DNA of 64,000 nt, from NCBI GenBank assembly GCA_965250265.1, contig CBDFNO010000012.1, forward strand, positions 186,001-250,000. The letters are read 5' to 3'. Shown piece by piece: positions 1-8,383 of this stretch (the stretch's first letter is position 1; the number at the start of each line of letters is the position of its first letter). Origin of the DNA: PRS1 sp965250265 (GTDB taxonomy: Bacteria > Bacteroidota > Bacteroidia > Flavobacteriales > Flavobacteriaceae). Below the pieces are notes generated by a model. The model was not told the origin of the DNA and did no database searches. It saw only the letters and a list, made by a program, of their open reading frames with translations. The position numbers and the translations under genes were made by a program.

Positions 1-1515
1 GATTATATGCAAGGTTTTAGATGCTTCACTTGGAATAAAGAATACTTTCCAGATCCAAAACGAATGGTTAAAGAACTGGCAGATGATGGTTTTAAAACTG
101 TTGCCATCATTGACCCAGGTATTAAAATTGATAAAGAGTATGCTATTTTTAAAGAAGGTTTGGAAAAAGATTATTTCTGTAAGCGAGCTGATGGTGATTA
201 TATGAAAGGTAAAGTGTGGCCAGGAGAATGCTATTTTCCTGATTTTACAAGACCTGAAGTTAGAGATTGGTGGTCAGGATTATTTAAAGAACTTATAGAA
301 GATATTGGTATAAAAGGAGTTTGGAATGATATGAACGAACCTGCTGTTATGGAAGTTCCAAATAAAACCTTTCCTAATGATGTAAGACATGATTACGACG
401 GAAATCCATGCAGCCATAGAAAGGCTCATAATATTTACGGGATGCAAATGGCCAGAGCAACATATCAGGGTCTTAAAAAATTCAGTTACCCAAAGCGTCC
501 GTTTGTAATCACAAGAGCAGCTTATTCGGGCACTCAACGCTATACATCAACTTGGACAGGTGATAATTTGGCTACATGGGAACATTTATGGATAGCAAAT
601 GTTCAAGCGCAACGTATGGCGATGTCAGGTTTTTCATTTGCTGGAAGTGATATTGGTGGATTTGCTGAACAGCCTCAAGGTGAGCTCTTTGCTCGTTGGA
701 TTCAGCTTGGTATATTTCATCCATTTTGTCGTGTGCATTCATCTGGTGATCATGGTGATCAGGAACCTTGGGCATTTGATGAAGATATCACAGAAATTGT
801 ACGTAAATTTATTGAAATTAGGTATCAATTGTTGCCTTATTTATATACTGCTTTTTGGAATTATGTTGGTGATGGTACACCAATATTAAAATCTTTGGTA
901 CTATTCGCTCAGGACGATGTGCATACACATTATAGAACTGACGAATTTGTTTTTGGCGATAAAATTTTGGTTTGCCCGATTATAGAACCAAATGCTAAAG
1001 GAAGACGTATGTATGTGCCTAACGGGAATTGGTTTAACTTTTGGACAGATGAGATTGTTAAAGGCGGAAAAGAAATGTGGGTTGAAGCCGACATTGATTA
1101 CATGCCAATTTTTGTAAAAGAAGGAGCTATTATTCCAAAATATCCTATTCAGCAATATGTTGGCGAAAAAAGCATCGAAGAAATTGTTTTAGATGTTTAT
1201 TACAAAGAAGGAAAAGAACAATCAAAATTATTTGATGATGCTCACGATGGTTACGATTATATAAAAGGGCGTTACAGTTTAAGAGCGTTTAAACTTAACG
1301 GAAAGAAAAATGAACTAATTATCCAGCAACATAAAGAGGGAAAATTCATTACAACATATGATACATTCAAGTTAAAGTTTCATGGATTACCATTTAAGAT
1401 TGATAAAATTCAACTTGATAATGAAGAAATTTCTTTGAGTGATGTTAAAATGAATGGAGATGCAACTATGATTATTGATAAAAACTTCTCAGTACTTCAT
1501 ATAATAGGAAAATAA
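1..1515 (+). CDS. Glycoside hydrolase family 31 alpha-glucosidase, 5' truncated by window edge
   Basis: This is the catalytic and C-terminal part of a GH31 alpha-glucosidase, which hydrolyses terminal alpha-linked glucose from oligosaccharides. The frame is open from base 1, and the Met at base 7 is internal because the family's YMxxxRxFTW stretch starts before it. Counting from that Met, WNDMNEP carries the nucleophile Asp108, and TWTGDN carries the acid/base Asp186. FAGSDIGGF and the HPFCRVHSS segment are further GH31 active-site motifs. The rest is the beta-sandwich C-terminal region. The N-terminal part, including any signal peptide, is outside the window. A lipoprotein protease gene follows after 70 bases. 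Substrate (maltose-type, xyloside or sulfoquinovoside) is not settled by the visible sequence; alpha-glucosidase is the default. Confidence 0.93.
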   Translation, partial: DYMQGFRCFTWNKEYFPDPKRMVKELADDGFKTVAIIDPGIKIDKEYAIFKEGLEKDYFCKRADGDYMKGKVWPGECYFPDFTRPEVRDWWSGLFKELIEDIGIKGVWNDMNEPAVMEVPNKTFPNDVRHDYDGNPCSHRKAHNIYGMQMARATYQGLKKFSYPKRPFVITRAAYSGTQRYTSTWTGDNLATWEHLWIANVQAQRMAMSGFSFAGSDIGGFAEQPQGELFARWIQLGIFHPFCRVHSSGDHGDQEPWAFDEDITEIVRKFIEIRYQLLPYLYTAFWNYVGDGTPILKSLVLFAQDDVHTHYRTDEFVFGDKILVCPIIEPNAKGRRMYVPNGNWFNFWTDEIVKGGKEMWVEADIDYMPIFVKEGAIIPKYPIQQYVGEKSIEEIVLDVYYKEGKEQSKLFDDAHDGYDYIKGRYSLRAFKLNGKKNELIIQQHKEGKFITTYDTFKLKFHGLPFKIDKIQLDNEEISLSDVKMNGDATMIIDKNFSVLHIIGK

Positions 1516-1585
1516 CTTTTTAATATCACGCAAAATTTTGGAAAGGTTTTTGTATTTTTAAAATAAAATTTAAACCTCAAACAAA

Positions 1586-2404
1586 ATGAAACTTAAAAAC
1601 TATATAGTAATATTTGTAACAATATCATTGTTTTTGTCCTGTGCAACTAACCCATTCACTGGAAAGAAAACATTAGCTTTAGTTCCAAATTCGCAATTAT
1701 TTCCAACTGCTTTCGCACAGTATGATGAATTTTTAACAGAAAATAAAGTTGTTAAAGGCACATCAGATGCCCAAATGATTAAAAGAGTAGGACAACGTAT
1801 TGCTGTAGCTGCAGAACGTTGGTTAGATGCCAATGGAAATCAAGGATATTTAAAAGATTATAAATGGGAATATAATCTTGTTGATGATAAAACTGTAAAT
1901 GCATGGTGTATGCCAGGAGGAAAAATTGTGTTTTATACGGGAATACTTCCTATTGCAAATGGAGAAACTGGAGTAGCAGCCATTATGGGTCATGAAGTAG
2001 CACATGCGCTTGCAAATCATGGACAGCAAAGGATGAGTGCAGGAATGTTACAGCAAATAGGAGCTTTAGCTGGTAATGTTGCAATTGAAGATGAAAAATC
2101 AAGGAATACATTTAATCAGGCTTATGGTATTGGCACAACAGTAGGTGTTATGTTGCCTTTTAGCAGATCTCATGAAACACAATCTGATGAAATTGGTTTA
2201 ATTTTAATGGCTGTAGCTGGTTACAATCCAGATGAAGCAGCAGAGTTATGGAAGCGTATGAAAGCTAATAGTGGTGGAAAAGCTCCTCCGCAATTTTTGA
2301 GCACACATCCATCAAATGATACTAGAATAGCTAATCTTACAAAATTAGCTCCAGCGGCAAAAGCGGAAGCAAAAAAGTTTGGTGTAACTTCATTTAGAAA
2401 ATAA
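1586..2404 (+). CDS. M48 family zinc metalloprotease, lipoprotein
   Basis: This 272-residue protein is an M48 peptidase of the periplasmic LoiP/YcaL/BepA type, which helps clear misfolded envelope proteins. The N-terminus is a lipoprotein signal with a lipobox ending at Cys19 (FLSC). The zinc site is HEVAH at 136-140, with the third ligand Glu202 in the SDEIG segment. The C-terminal PxFLSTHPSxxxR motif is also standard for the family. It lacks the TPR domain of BepA, so a stand-alone catalytic lipoprotein is expected. The gene is probably monocistronic: a strong hairpin terminator follows its stop. Exact substrates cannot be read from the sequence. Confidence 0.93.
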   Translation: MKLKNYIVIFVTISLFLSCATNPFTGKKTLALVPNSQLFPTAFAQYDEFLTENKVVKGTSDAQMIKRVGQRIAVAAERWLDANGNQGYLKDYKWEYNLVDDKTVNAWCMPGGKIVFYTGILPIANGETGVAAIMGHEVAHALANHGQQRMSAGMLQQIGALAGNVAIEDEKSRNTFNQAYGIGTTVGVMLPFSRSHETQSDEIGLILMAVAGYNPDEAAELWKRMKANSGGKAPPQFLSTHPSNDTRIANLTKLAPAAKAEAKKFGVTSFRK

Positions 2405-2439
2405 ATATCATTCCTTTTAAAATAAATGTTTACTTTAGT

Positions 2440-2467
2440 AAGCTGCTCATAAAAGAGCAGCTTTTTT
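2440..2467 (+). terminator. Rho-independent terminator abutting the next start codon
   Basis: A 9-bp perfect stem (AAGCTGCTC / GAGCAGCTT, 6-base loop) is followed by a short T run. The last T is directly before the ATG at 2468. It suits termination of the M48 gene, but it also occupies the whole ribosome-binding region of the transporter gene. Confidence 0.85.
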
Positions 2468-3790
2468 ATGGCTCAACTGAAAAAGGGAAGTAAAAAACTA
2501 CTAAATGCTTGGGCATTCTATGATTGGGCAAATTCGGTTTATACACTTACAATTGCGTCAACAATCTTTCCAATATTTTATGCTTCATTGTTTATTAATA
2601 ATATTAAAATTGTTAATGCTTTTGGTTTTGAAATGAAAAGCACAGTGTTAATTTCATTTATTACAGCATTTACATTTCTGGTTATAGTTATTATTTCACC
2701 AATTTTATCTGGTGTTGCTGATTATATTGGAAATAAAAAAATCTTCATGAAGTTTTTTTGTTATGTTGGAAGTATTGGTTGTATTGGACTGTATTGGTTT
2801 AGTTTAGAACATATTTATTTAAGTTTAATGTTCTATTTTTTTGGACTCATTGGTTATTGGGCAAGTCTGGTTTTTTATAATTCCTATTTACCAGATATAG
2901 CATTTACAGAACAGCAAGATAAAATTAGTGCCAAAGGATTTTCTATAGGTTATATTGGAAGTGTTATTTTATTACTATTAAACTTAGCTATGGTTATGAA
3001 ACCAGAGTGGTTTAATATTGGTGGAGAAGGACAAGAGTCTTCGGTTATAGCAATGCGTTATTCATTTTTGACTGTTGGCTTATGGTGGATAGTTTTTAGC
3101 CAATATACTTTTTATTATTTGCCAAAAGGCAGTTCAAAAGGACAGAAAGTGACTAAAACAGTTTTGCTTAATGGTTTTAGAGAGTTAAATATTGTTTGGA
3201 AGGATCTTACTAATAATGTTAAATTAAGAAGATTTTTAAATGCGTTTTTTGTGTACAGTATGGCTGTCCAAACAATAATGTTAATGGCTGTATATTTTGG
3301 TGAAGAAGAAATTTCTTGGGGAAGTGACAGTGAAAAAATAATGGGACTAATAATTAGTATTTTAATTATACAGATTGTAGCAATAATAGGAGCGGTTTTA
3401 ACTTCAAGGGCATCAGCTAAAGTTGGAAATATTAAAACACTTATTGCAATTAACTTTATATGGATGATAGTTTGTTTTTATGCCTATTTTATAGAAACTC
3501 CAATTCAGTTTTATATAACTGCTGCTATTGTAGGTTTTGTTATGGGAGGCGTACAAGCACTATCACGTTCCACATACTCAAAATTTTTGCCACAAACTCA
3601 AGACACAACATCTTATTTTAGTTTCTTTGATGTAACAGAAAAAATTGGTATTGTTATAGGTATGGTAATCTATGGTGTAGTAGATCAAATTACTGGCAGT
3701 ATGCGTAATGCAATCTTATTTTTATTTGTCTTCTTTTTAATAGGTATCATTCTGCTATTTAGAATTCCAAAACATAAAATCTTAAATTAA
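2468..3790 (+). CDS. MFS transporter, UMF1/Atg22-like (copy 1)
   Basis: This is a 440-residue inner-membrane transporter of the UMF1 (Atg22-like) branch of the major facilitator superfamily. The family signature NAWAFYDWANS lies near residue 14, and about twelve hydrophobic segments follow. SRSTYSKFLP in the C-terminal half is another family motif. The start at 2468 is supported by alignment with the tandem copy, which begins with a matching K-x-x-KGSKKLxNAWAF segment. No other Met is available before residue 50. The second copy follows after only 7 bases, so they are co-transcribed. Bacterial UMF1 substrates are poorly known; amino-acid or small-metabolite export is a guess from the yeast relative. 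Confidence 0.9.
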   Translation: MAQLKKGSKKLLNAWAFYDWANSVYTLTIASTIFPIFYASLFINNIKIVNAFGFEMKSTVLISFITAFTFLVIVIISPILSGVADYIGNKKIFMKFFCYVGSIGCIGLYWFSLEHIYLSLMFYFFGLIGYWASLVFYNSYLPDIAFTEQQDKISAKGFSIGYIGSVILLLLNLAMVMKPEWFNIGGEGQESSVIAMRYSFLTVGLWWIVFSQYTFYYLPKGSSKGQKVTKTVLLNGFRELNIVWKDLTNNVKLRRFLNAFFVYSMAVQTIMLMAVYFGEEEISWGSDSEKIMGLIISILIIQIVAIIGAVLTSRASAKVGNIKTLIAINFIWMIVCFYAYFIETPIQFYITAAIVGFVMGGVQALSRSTYSKFLPQTQDTTSYFSFFDVTEKIGIVIGMVIYGVVDQITGSMRNAILFLFVFFLIGIILLFRIPKHKILN

Positions 3791-3797
3791 TTTAAAA

Positions 3798-5114
3798 ATG
3801 AAAAAATTAGAAAAGGGTAGTAAAAAACTAACTAATGCCTGGGCATTTTATGATTGGGCAAATTCGGTATATTCTTTAGTGATTAGTACTGCTGTATTTC
3901 CTATTTATTATAGTAGTATTACCGAATCATTTGCTAGTGTAGAAGGTGATATACAGTTTTTAGGAACATCATGGAATTCAACAACATTATACGATTATAC
4001 ACTTGCCTTTTCCTTTTTAATTGTAGCTTTTATTTCTCCAATATTATCTGGAATTGCAGATTATACAGGAAATAAACTTAAGTTTTTAAAATTCTTTTGT
4101 CTATTAGGATCTTTATCTGTAATGGCTTTGTTTTTCTTTAAAGGAGAAGACACTCTTTGGGTAGCAATCGTATTTACAATTACTGCAAGTATTGGCTTTT
4201 GGGGAAGTATTGTATTCTATAACGCATATTTACCAGAAGTTGCTTACCCAGAGCAACAAGATAATGTTAGTGCAAAAGGATTTATGTTTGGTTATACAGG
4301 TTCAATATTATTATTGCTTTTTAGTTTAATGATGGTACAAAAACCAGAATGGTTTGGTATTACAGATGCTACATTAGCGCCAAGAATTACTTTTTTAATA
4401 GTTGGTGTTTGGTGGTTAGGGTTTGCACAAATTACTTATATGAAACTCCCTAACAATATTTACAATCATAAACCACAAAAAGATTATATTTTAAAGGGTT
4501 TTAGAGAATTAAAACTTGTTGCCAAAGATTTGATTAACTACCCACAATTAAGAACGTTTTTAATTTCATTTTTCTTTTATAGCATTGGTGTTCAAACTAT
4601 AATTTTGATGGCTGGAATTTTTGGAAGTAAAGAGCTAGGTTTGCCAACATTCAATCTTATATTAACAATTTTATTAGTACAAATTGTTGCCATTTTAGGA
4701 GCTTTTTTATTTTCTAGGTTATCTAATAAAATTGGGAATTTAAAAACATTAAAAATTACTATTGCCATTTGGGGAGTTGTTTGTTTTATTGCCTTTATGT
4801 TAGATAAAAATCAACCGAATGTAACTACTTATTTTTATGCTCTTGGTGGTTTAATTGGTTTGGTGATGGGAGCAATACAGTCATTATCTCGATCTACATA
4901 TTCTAAATTATTACCTGAAACTGAAGACCATGCTACATATTTTAGCTTTTATGATGTTTCAGAGAAAATTGCAATTGTATTCGGAATGATTGTTTTTGGA
5001 TTATTAATTGCACTTACAGGATCTATGCAATGGTCCGTTCTTTGTTTGGCTGTTTTCTTTGTGATTGCTTTTATAGTTATGGGTACCATTACAAAAACCA
5101 AGTATGTAAAATAA
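3798..5114 (+). CDS. MFS transporter, UMF1/Atg22-like (copy 2)
   Basis: This 438-residue protein is a paralogue of the preceding gene, aligned end to end with it. It has the same NAWAFYDWANSVY signature, the same FYNxYLPxxAxxEQQD loop and the same SRSTYSKLLPE motif, with about twelve membrane segments. It sits 7 bases after copy 1, as expected for a tandem duplication kept as an operon. The two copies have diverged in the periplasmic loops (around residues 40-60 and 180-200), which suggests different substrates or a heteromeric pair rather than a fresh duplication. A bidirectional terminator closes the unit. Confidence 0.9.
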   Translation: MKKLEKGSKKLTNAWAFYDWANSVYSLVISTAVFPIYYSSITESFASVEGDIQFLGTSWNSTTLYDYTLAFSFLIVAFISPILSGIADYTGNKLKFLKFFCLLGSLSVMALFFFKGEDTLWVAIVFTITASIGFWGSIVFYNAYLPEVAYPEQQDNVSAKGFMFGYTGSILLLLFSLMMVQKPEWFGITDATLAPRITFLIVGVWWLGFAQITYMKLPNNIYNHKPQKDYILKGFRELKLVAKDLINYPQLRTFLISFFFYSIGVQTIILMAGIFGSKELGLPTFNLILTILLVQIVAILGAFLFSRLSNKIGNLKTLKITIAIWGVVCFIAFMLDKNQPNVTTYFYALGGLIGLVMGAIQSLSRSTYSKLLPETEDHATYFSFYDVSEKIAIVFGMIVFGLLIALTGSMQWSVLCLAVFFVIAFIVMGTITKTKYVK

Positions 5115-5137
5115 CTTACTAAAGTTTATAAAATAAA

Positions 5138-5164
5138 AAAGCCGCTAAATTAATAAGCGGCTTT
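5138..5164. terminator. Bidirectional terminator between convergent genes
   Basis: The stem AAAGCCGCT / AGCGGCTTT has a 9-base loop, with an A run on the left and a T run on the right, so it can end transcription from both the MFS pair (+) and the DUF2807 gene (-). Confidence 0.88.
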
Positions 5165-5182
5165 TTAAATTAACACGTTAAA

Positions 5183-5911
5183 TTAATTACTAATAGATCC
5201 AGAGCCTGAAACTTTAGTATCTTCTTTAGTTGGATTTCCTTTATATTCTATATCTCCAGAACCAGATACACGAGCTTTTAAACTCTCGTTACTAACTACT
5301 GAAGCATCTCCTGAACCAGCAATAGAAACCGTTGTGTGATTAGCCTGTAATCCAAATCCATGAATATCACCTGATCCTGCAACTCTAACATCAAGATTAT
5401 TTGTCTTTCCTTTTAAAGTCAAATCACCCGAGCCAGCTAAACTCCCTTCTACTGAAGAAGCCTGAACGTTTATAATAACATCTCCTGAACCTGCTAGAGA
5501 GACATCAAAATCATTTGAAGTAATAACATCTTCATTCCAAAGATCTCCAGCACCAGCTAAAGAACGCTAGAAATATCCTTAAATGGAATAGTAACTTTAA
5601 TGGTTTTATTAAAGCTTGGTCTTAGGTTTATGCCTTTCTCAACTTTTACAAATTAAGATTTCCATCTTTAACATCTGTAATAATATGCTTTCAATAAATT
5701 TTCTTCACCTTCAATTTTGATGCTACCTTCAGTACCTGCTACTAAAATATAGTCCATAGAGCCTGCACATTTTACACCATCATAGTCTCCTGTAGTTCTC
5801 GTTTCTGTGGTCATATTCCCGTTTCCTTTTACTTTTTCATTTTCCCACCATTGTGCCTGTGTTACAGAGGTTAAGCAATAAAGCTGCTAATAATAAGATT
5901 GATTTGTTCAT
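5183..5911 (-). pseudogene. Head GIN domain (DUF2807) protein, frameshifted
   Basis: Read on the minus strand from ATG 5911 to stop 5183, the segment encodes a signal peptide (MNKSILLL...) and a DUF2807 beta-helix protein with recurring SLAGSGD / VSGSGD turns, but in several frames. Single-base shifts are needed near 5877, 5693, 5655 and 5562. Between them each frame gives sensible family sequence. Only the last 79 codons (from a TTG at 5422) remain as an uninterrupted frame. Intact members are about 230-240 residues, secreted or surface associated, of unknown function. It would be the fourth gene of the ECF sigma operon. Either it is a recent pseudogene or the assembly is poor here. Confidence 0.8.
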
Positions 5912-5940
5912 GATTTTGTATTGTTTATTTTGATTAATAT

Positions 5941-7032
5941 TTAATTTTTATTAAAAGTTACACTTCCATAATCGGAAGATATATCTTATAGTATTTTTTG
6001 AATTGTTATTGCCAAAATAACCTGCGTAGTATTTATCTCTAGACTCTATTTTTTGTTTGCTGATTTCTAAATTTTCCTTACCATCTTAATGAAGCATGTT
6101 CTAAATCAACAATCAAAAATTGAAGCTATAGTTAGAAGAATAACCAATTGTTATTTTCATATAATCAGATTCAATATTTACATTTCCAGCATTATCTGTT
6201 AGATTATCTAATTTTTAAAGAACCATAATCTCCTTTCATAATCTATATTTTTATATACGTCACCAATTTGTGCAGTTAAATAGTCTCCATTTCCTGTAAC
6301 ATTGTTAACTTTATTAATAGTCAATCCACCATAATCACAGTTGTAACTAATATCTTCAGCAATTTCTACATTAGATTTTGTGTAATCTGCAGTAATAGTT
6401 AAAGACTCTGTTTTTCCAACAGTGTAGCTACTATAATCTGCATTAATTTTTCCGCTTTTAATATATTCAAAATAGCTATGGTTGGTGTAATCAAAAGTTA
6501 GAATATTATTATCTGCCATAAGTTCTTTAGTAGTAATTTTGCCATAATCACAGCTAATTTTTGCATGACCTTCTAGTTTATCAAGGTTTATATTTCCGTA
6601 ATCATTACTTATATCCACATTGTTTGTAATAGGTATTTTAACGATATAATTAATTTTCATATTAACTTTATTGTTACCCCAATTCCACCAGGATTTATTT
6701 TTACTAAATCTAGTTTTTGCAGAAACATGACTTGAAGAATTACTGAATTCTACTGTAATTTCATCTAGTTTCTTTTGCGCTTTTTCTTCATTATTACTAC
6801 TTGTTGTAATGGTAACTTCAATTTCTATACGGTTTTCATTCCAGGTTACAACATCAATATTCCCATAACTATTATCTACTTTAAATGTAGCATCTGGGTT
6901 TACAGTAAATTCTTTGTTAATGGTTTTGTCTTTGGTGTACTTTCCTTTACTTTTTTCACCGTTATTTGCTAGTATAAAAGTTGGAATTAGTAAAAATGTT
7001 ACTAAAGTTTTAAATAGTAGTGCTGTTTTCAT
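5941..7032 (-). pseudogene. DUF4097-like adhesin/beta-helix protein, C-terminus frameshifted
   Basis: The first 260 or so codons from ATG 7032 are intact: a signal peptide ending near residue 22, then a repetitive beta-rich domain with many DYG / ADYT turns typical of DUF4097 proteins. The uninterrupted frame ends at 6208, but sensible DUF4097 sequence continues to a stop at 5941 if single-base shifts are allowed near 6240, 6213, 6116, 6080 and 5985. Two of these lie in A or T runs. The restored tail ends in ISSDYGSVTF. Its start overlaps the upstream putative anti-sigma gene by 23 bases, so they are translationally coupled. It could still yield a shortened 274-residue product. Confidence 0.78.
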
Positions 7033-7573
7033 TTTGATTTATATTTTGTTGTTTTAAATTATCTATTTGCTCAACTACATTTTGTAGTAAATCTATTCTA
7101 TTTTGAAAATTGGTAATCATCGCAAAAATCACTCGCTTGTCGTTACCACTTTCAGTTAAATCTAACTTTAACTTTTCATAGTTTTCTTCAAGTATTTTAA
7201 TTTGAAAAAATGTATCAACAATTAATTCCTGAAACTCAGGAGATTCTTCACTATTTAATTTTTCAAGTTCATTCGTAATAGCATTGGTAAAAAAATCTTG
7301 TGTTCTTGCCATTTCTGGTGATATACTAGCAAGCTCACTTGAATTGCTATTTTGTTGAAATCCTATAAATACTGAAATTAATAAGACTATTGAGGCTGCA
7401 ATACCAATTAATGGTCTCCAAAGTTTCCTGACAGATTTTGGTTCTTCTATAATTGTTTCTTTCTGACTATTTAATTTGTTTATGAAACGTTGTTGATGAC
7501 CCAATTTTGGTTCTTCAATATTGAAATCCTCTTTTAGGGTTTCAAACAAATTATTTAAAGTATTTTTATTCAT
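7010..7573 (-). CDS. Membrane-anchored putative anti-sigma factor
   Basis: This 187-residue protein has a soluble N-terminal region of about 55 residues, one membrane helix (about 53-73, ending VLLISVFIGF) and a C-terminal coiled-coil-like helix rich in Glu, Leu and Asn. That layout and its position directly after an ECF sigma factor suggest that it holds the sigma factor at the membrane. No zinc-binding anti-sigma (ZAS) motif is present. I chose ATG 7573, which overlaps the sigma gene by 8 bases; a TTG at 7579 is an alternative. Its end overlaps the DUF4097 gene by 23 bases. The role is inferred from context, not from a recognised domain. Confidence 0.65.
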   Translation of the reverse strand: MNKNTLNNLFETLKEDFNIEEPKLGHQQRFINKLNSQKETIIEEPKSVRKLWRPLIGIAASIVLLISVFIGFQQNSNSSELASISPEMARTQDFFTNAITNELEKLNSEESPEFQELIVDTFFQIKILEENYEKLKLDLTESGNDKRVIFAMITNFQNRIDLLQNVVEQIDNLKQQNINQNENSTTI

Positions 7574-8144
7574 AATCAAAATTTTTATATTCAGCCATAT
7601 GCTGTAATTTTTGTCTTAAACTCTCTTTTGCTCTCGAGATTGTAGTACGACAATTAGCATAAGAAATATTCATAATATCGCTTATTTCTTCGTAGTCGTA
7701 ACCTTCAATAAGGTGTAATGTTAGTGAAACACGATAACTATCTTTTAAAGATTTCATAGTTTCCAAAACTTGTTTTGCTTTTAAGTTAGTAAACTCATAA
7801 TCGCTAGTTACATCAATATTATCTTCAACCTTATACAATACATCATCTAAAGGAACTTCGTCGTATCTACTATTTTTTTTATAATGGTAAATACTGTTAT
7901 TTGTTACAATGCGCTTTAACCAGGAGCCAAATGTTACCGTATCTTTAAGACTCTCTAACTTTGTAAATGCTGTTAAAAACGAGTCTTGCATGATATCTTC
8001 GGCTTCAAAACTGTCTTTTACAATTCTGTAAGCTGTGTTATACATCGCTTTGTAATACCTGTTGTAAACTTCCAATTGCGCATTTTGGTTTCCAGTCTTA
8101 CATAGCTGTATAAGCTGTTCAATATTGTGGTTGGTTGGCGTCAA
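7566..8144 (-). CDS. ECF-type RNA polymerase sigma factor
   Basis: This 192-residue sigma-70 family protein has region 2 at about 22-90 (with DIMQDSFLTAF matching the -10 recognition helix area) and region 4 at about 128-180, where YDYEEISDIMNISYANCRTTISRAKESLR is the helix-turn-helix; only part of that stretch varies from the family pattern. It should direct polymerase to envelope-response genes. The start appears to be TTG at 8144: it is in the right place for the family, an in-frame stop lies just upstream, and no ATG occurs before residue 34. It heads a four-gene overlapping operon with the putative anti-sigma, DUF4097 and DUF2807 genes, and is divergent from lon. Confidence 0.9.
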   Translation of the reverse strand: MTPTNHNIEQLIQLCKTGNQNAQLEVYNRYYKAMYNTAYRIVKDSFEAEDIMQDSFLTAFTKLESLKDTVTFGSWLKRIVTNNSIYHYKKNSRYDEVPLDDVLYKVEDNIDVTSDYEFTNLKAKQVLETMKSLKDSYRVSLTLHLIEGYDYEEISDIMNISYANCRTTISRAKESLRQKLQHMAEYKNFDYE

Positions 8145-8348
8145 AAAACAAATTGTTTATAGGAATGATTAAAATAATACATGACTGTTACAGTTTTATA
8201 CAAAAATGTTTGTTTTAATTTAAGAATAATATAATTACTATGGCATAACAATTGAGCTTTAGTATGCGTTAAAGGTCTTAAAAACCATTGTAAACACCGG
8301 GTTTTAGAAGTAATCTTTATTTAAATAAATTGATATAAAAATAAAACA

Positions 8349-8369
8349 ATTCTGTTTAAGTGACAGAAT
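8349..8369 (+). promoter_or_regulatory. Inverted repeat in the lon 5' region
   Basis: ATTCTGT and ACAGAAT are perfect 7-base arms separated by 7 bases, 14 bases before the lon ATG. It could be an operator for a dimeric regulator or a small RNA hairpin. It does not match CIRCE. The rest of the 239-base sigma/lon gap shows no other clear element. Confidence 0.4.
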
Positions 8370-8383
8370 GACTTAAAAATAGT

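Noticed and set aside
599..889. Short plus-strand frame inside the GH31 gene
   Set aside because: Out-of-frame shadow of a well-supported gene, with no start context or family match.
5183..5422. Stand-alone 79-residue DUF2807 protein
   Set aside because: The TTG start is only a convenience; the frame continues upstream in the same protein until a frameshift, so it is a fragment of the larger broken gene.
8349..8369. CIRCE element before lon
   Set aside because: The arms (ATTCTGT) and spacer of 7 do not match TTAGCACTC-N9-GAGTGCTAA.
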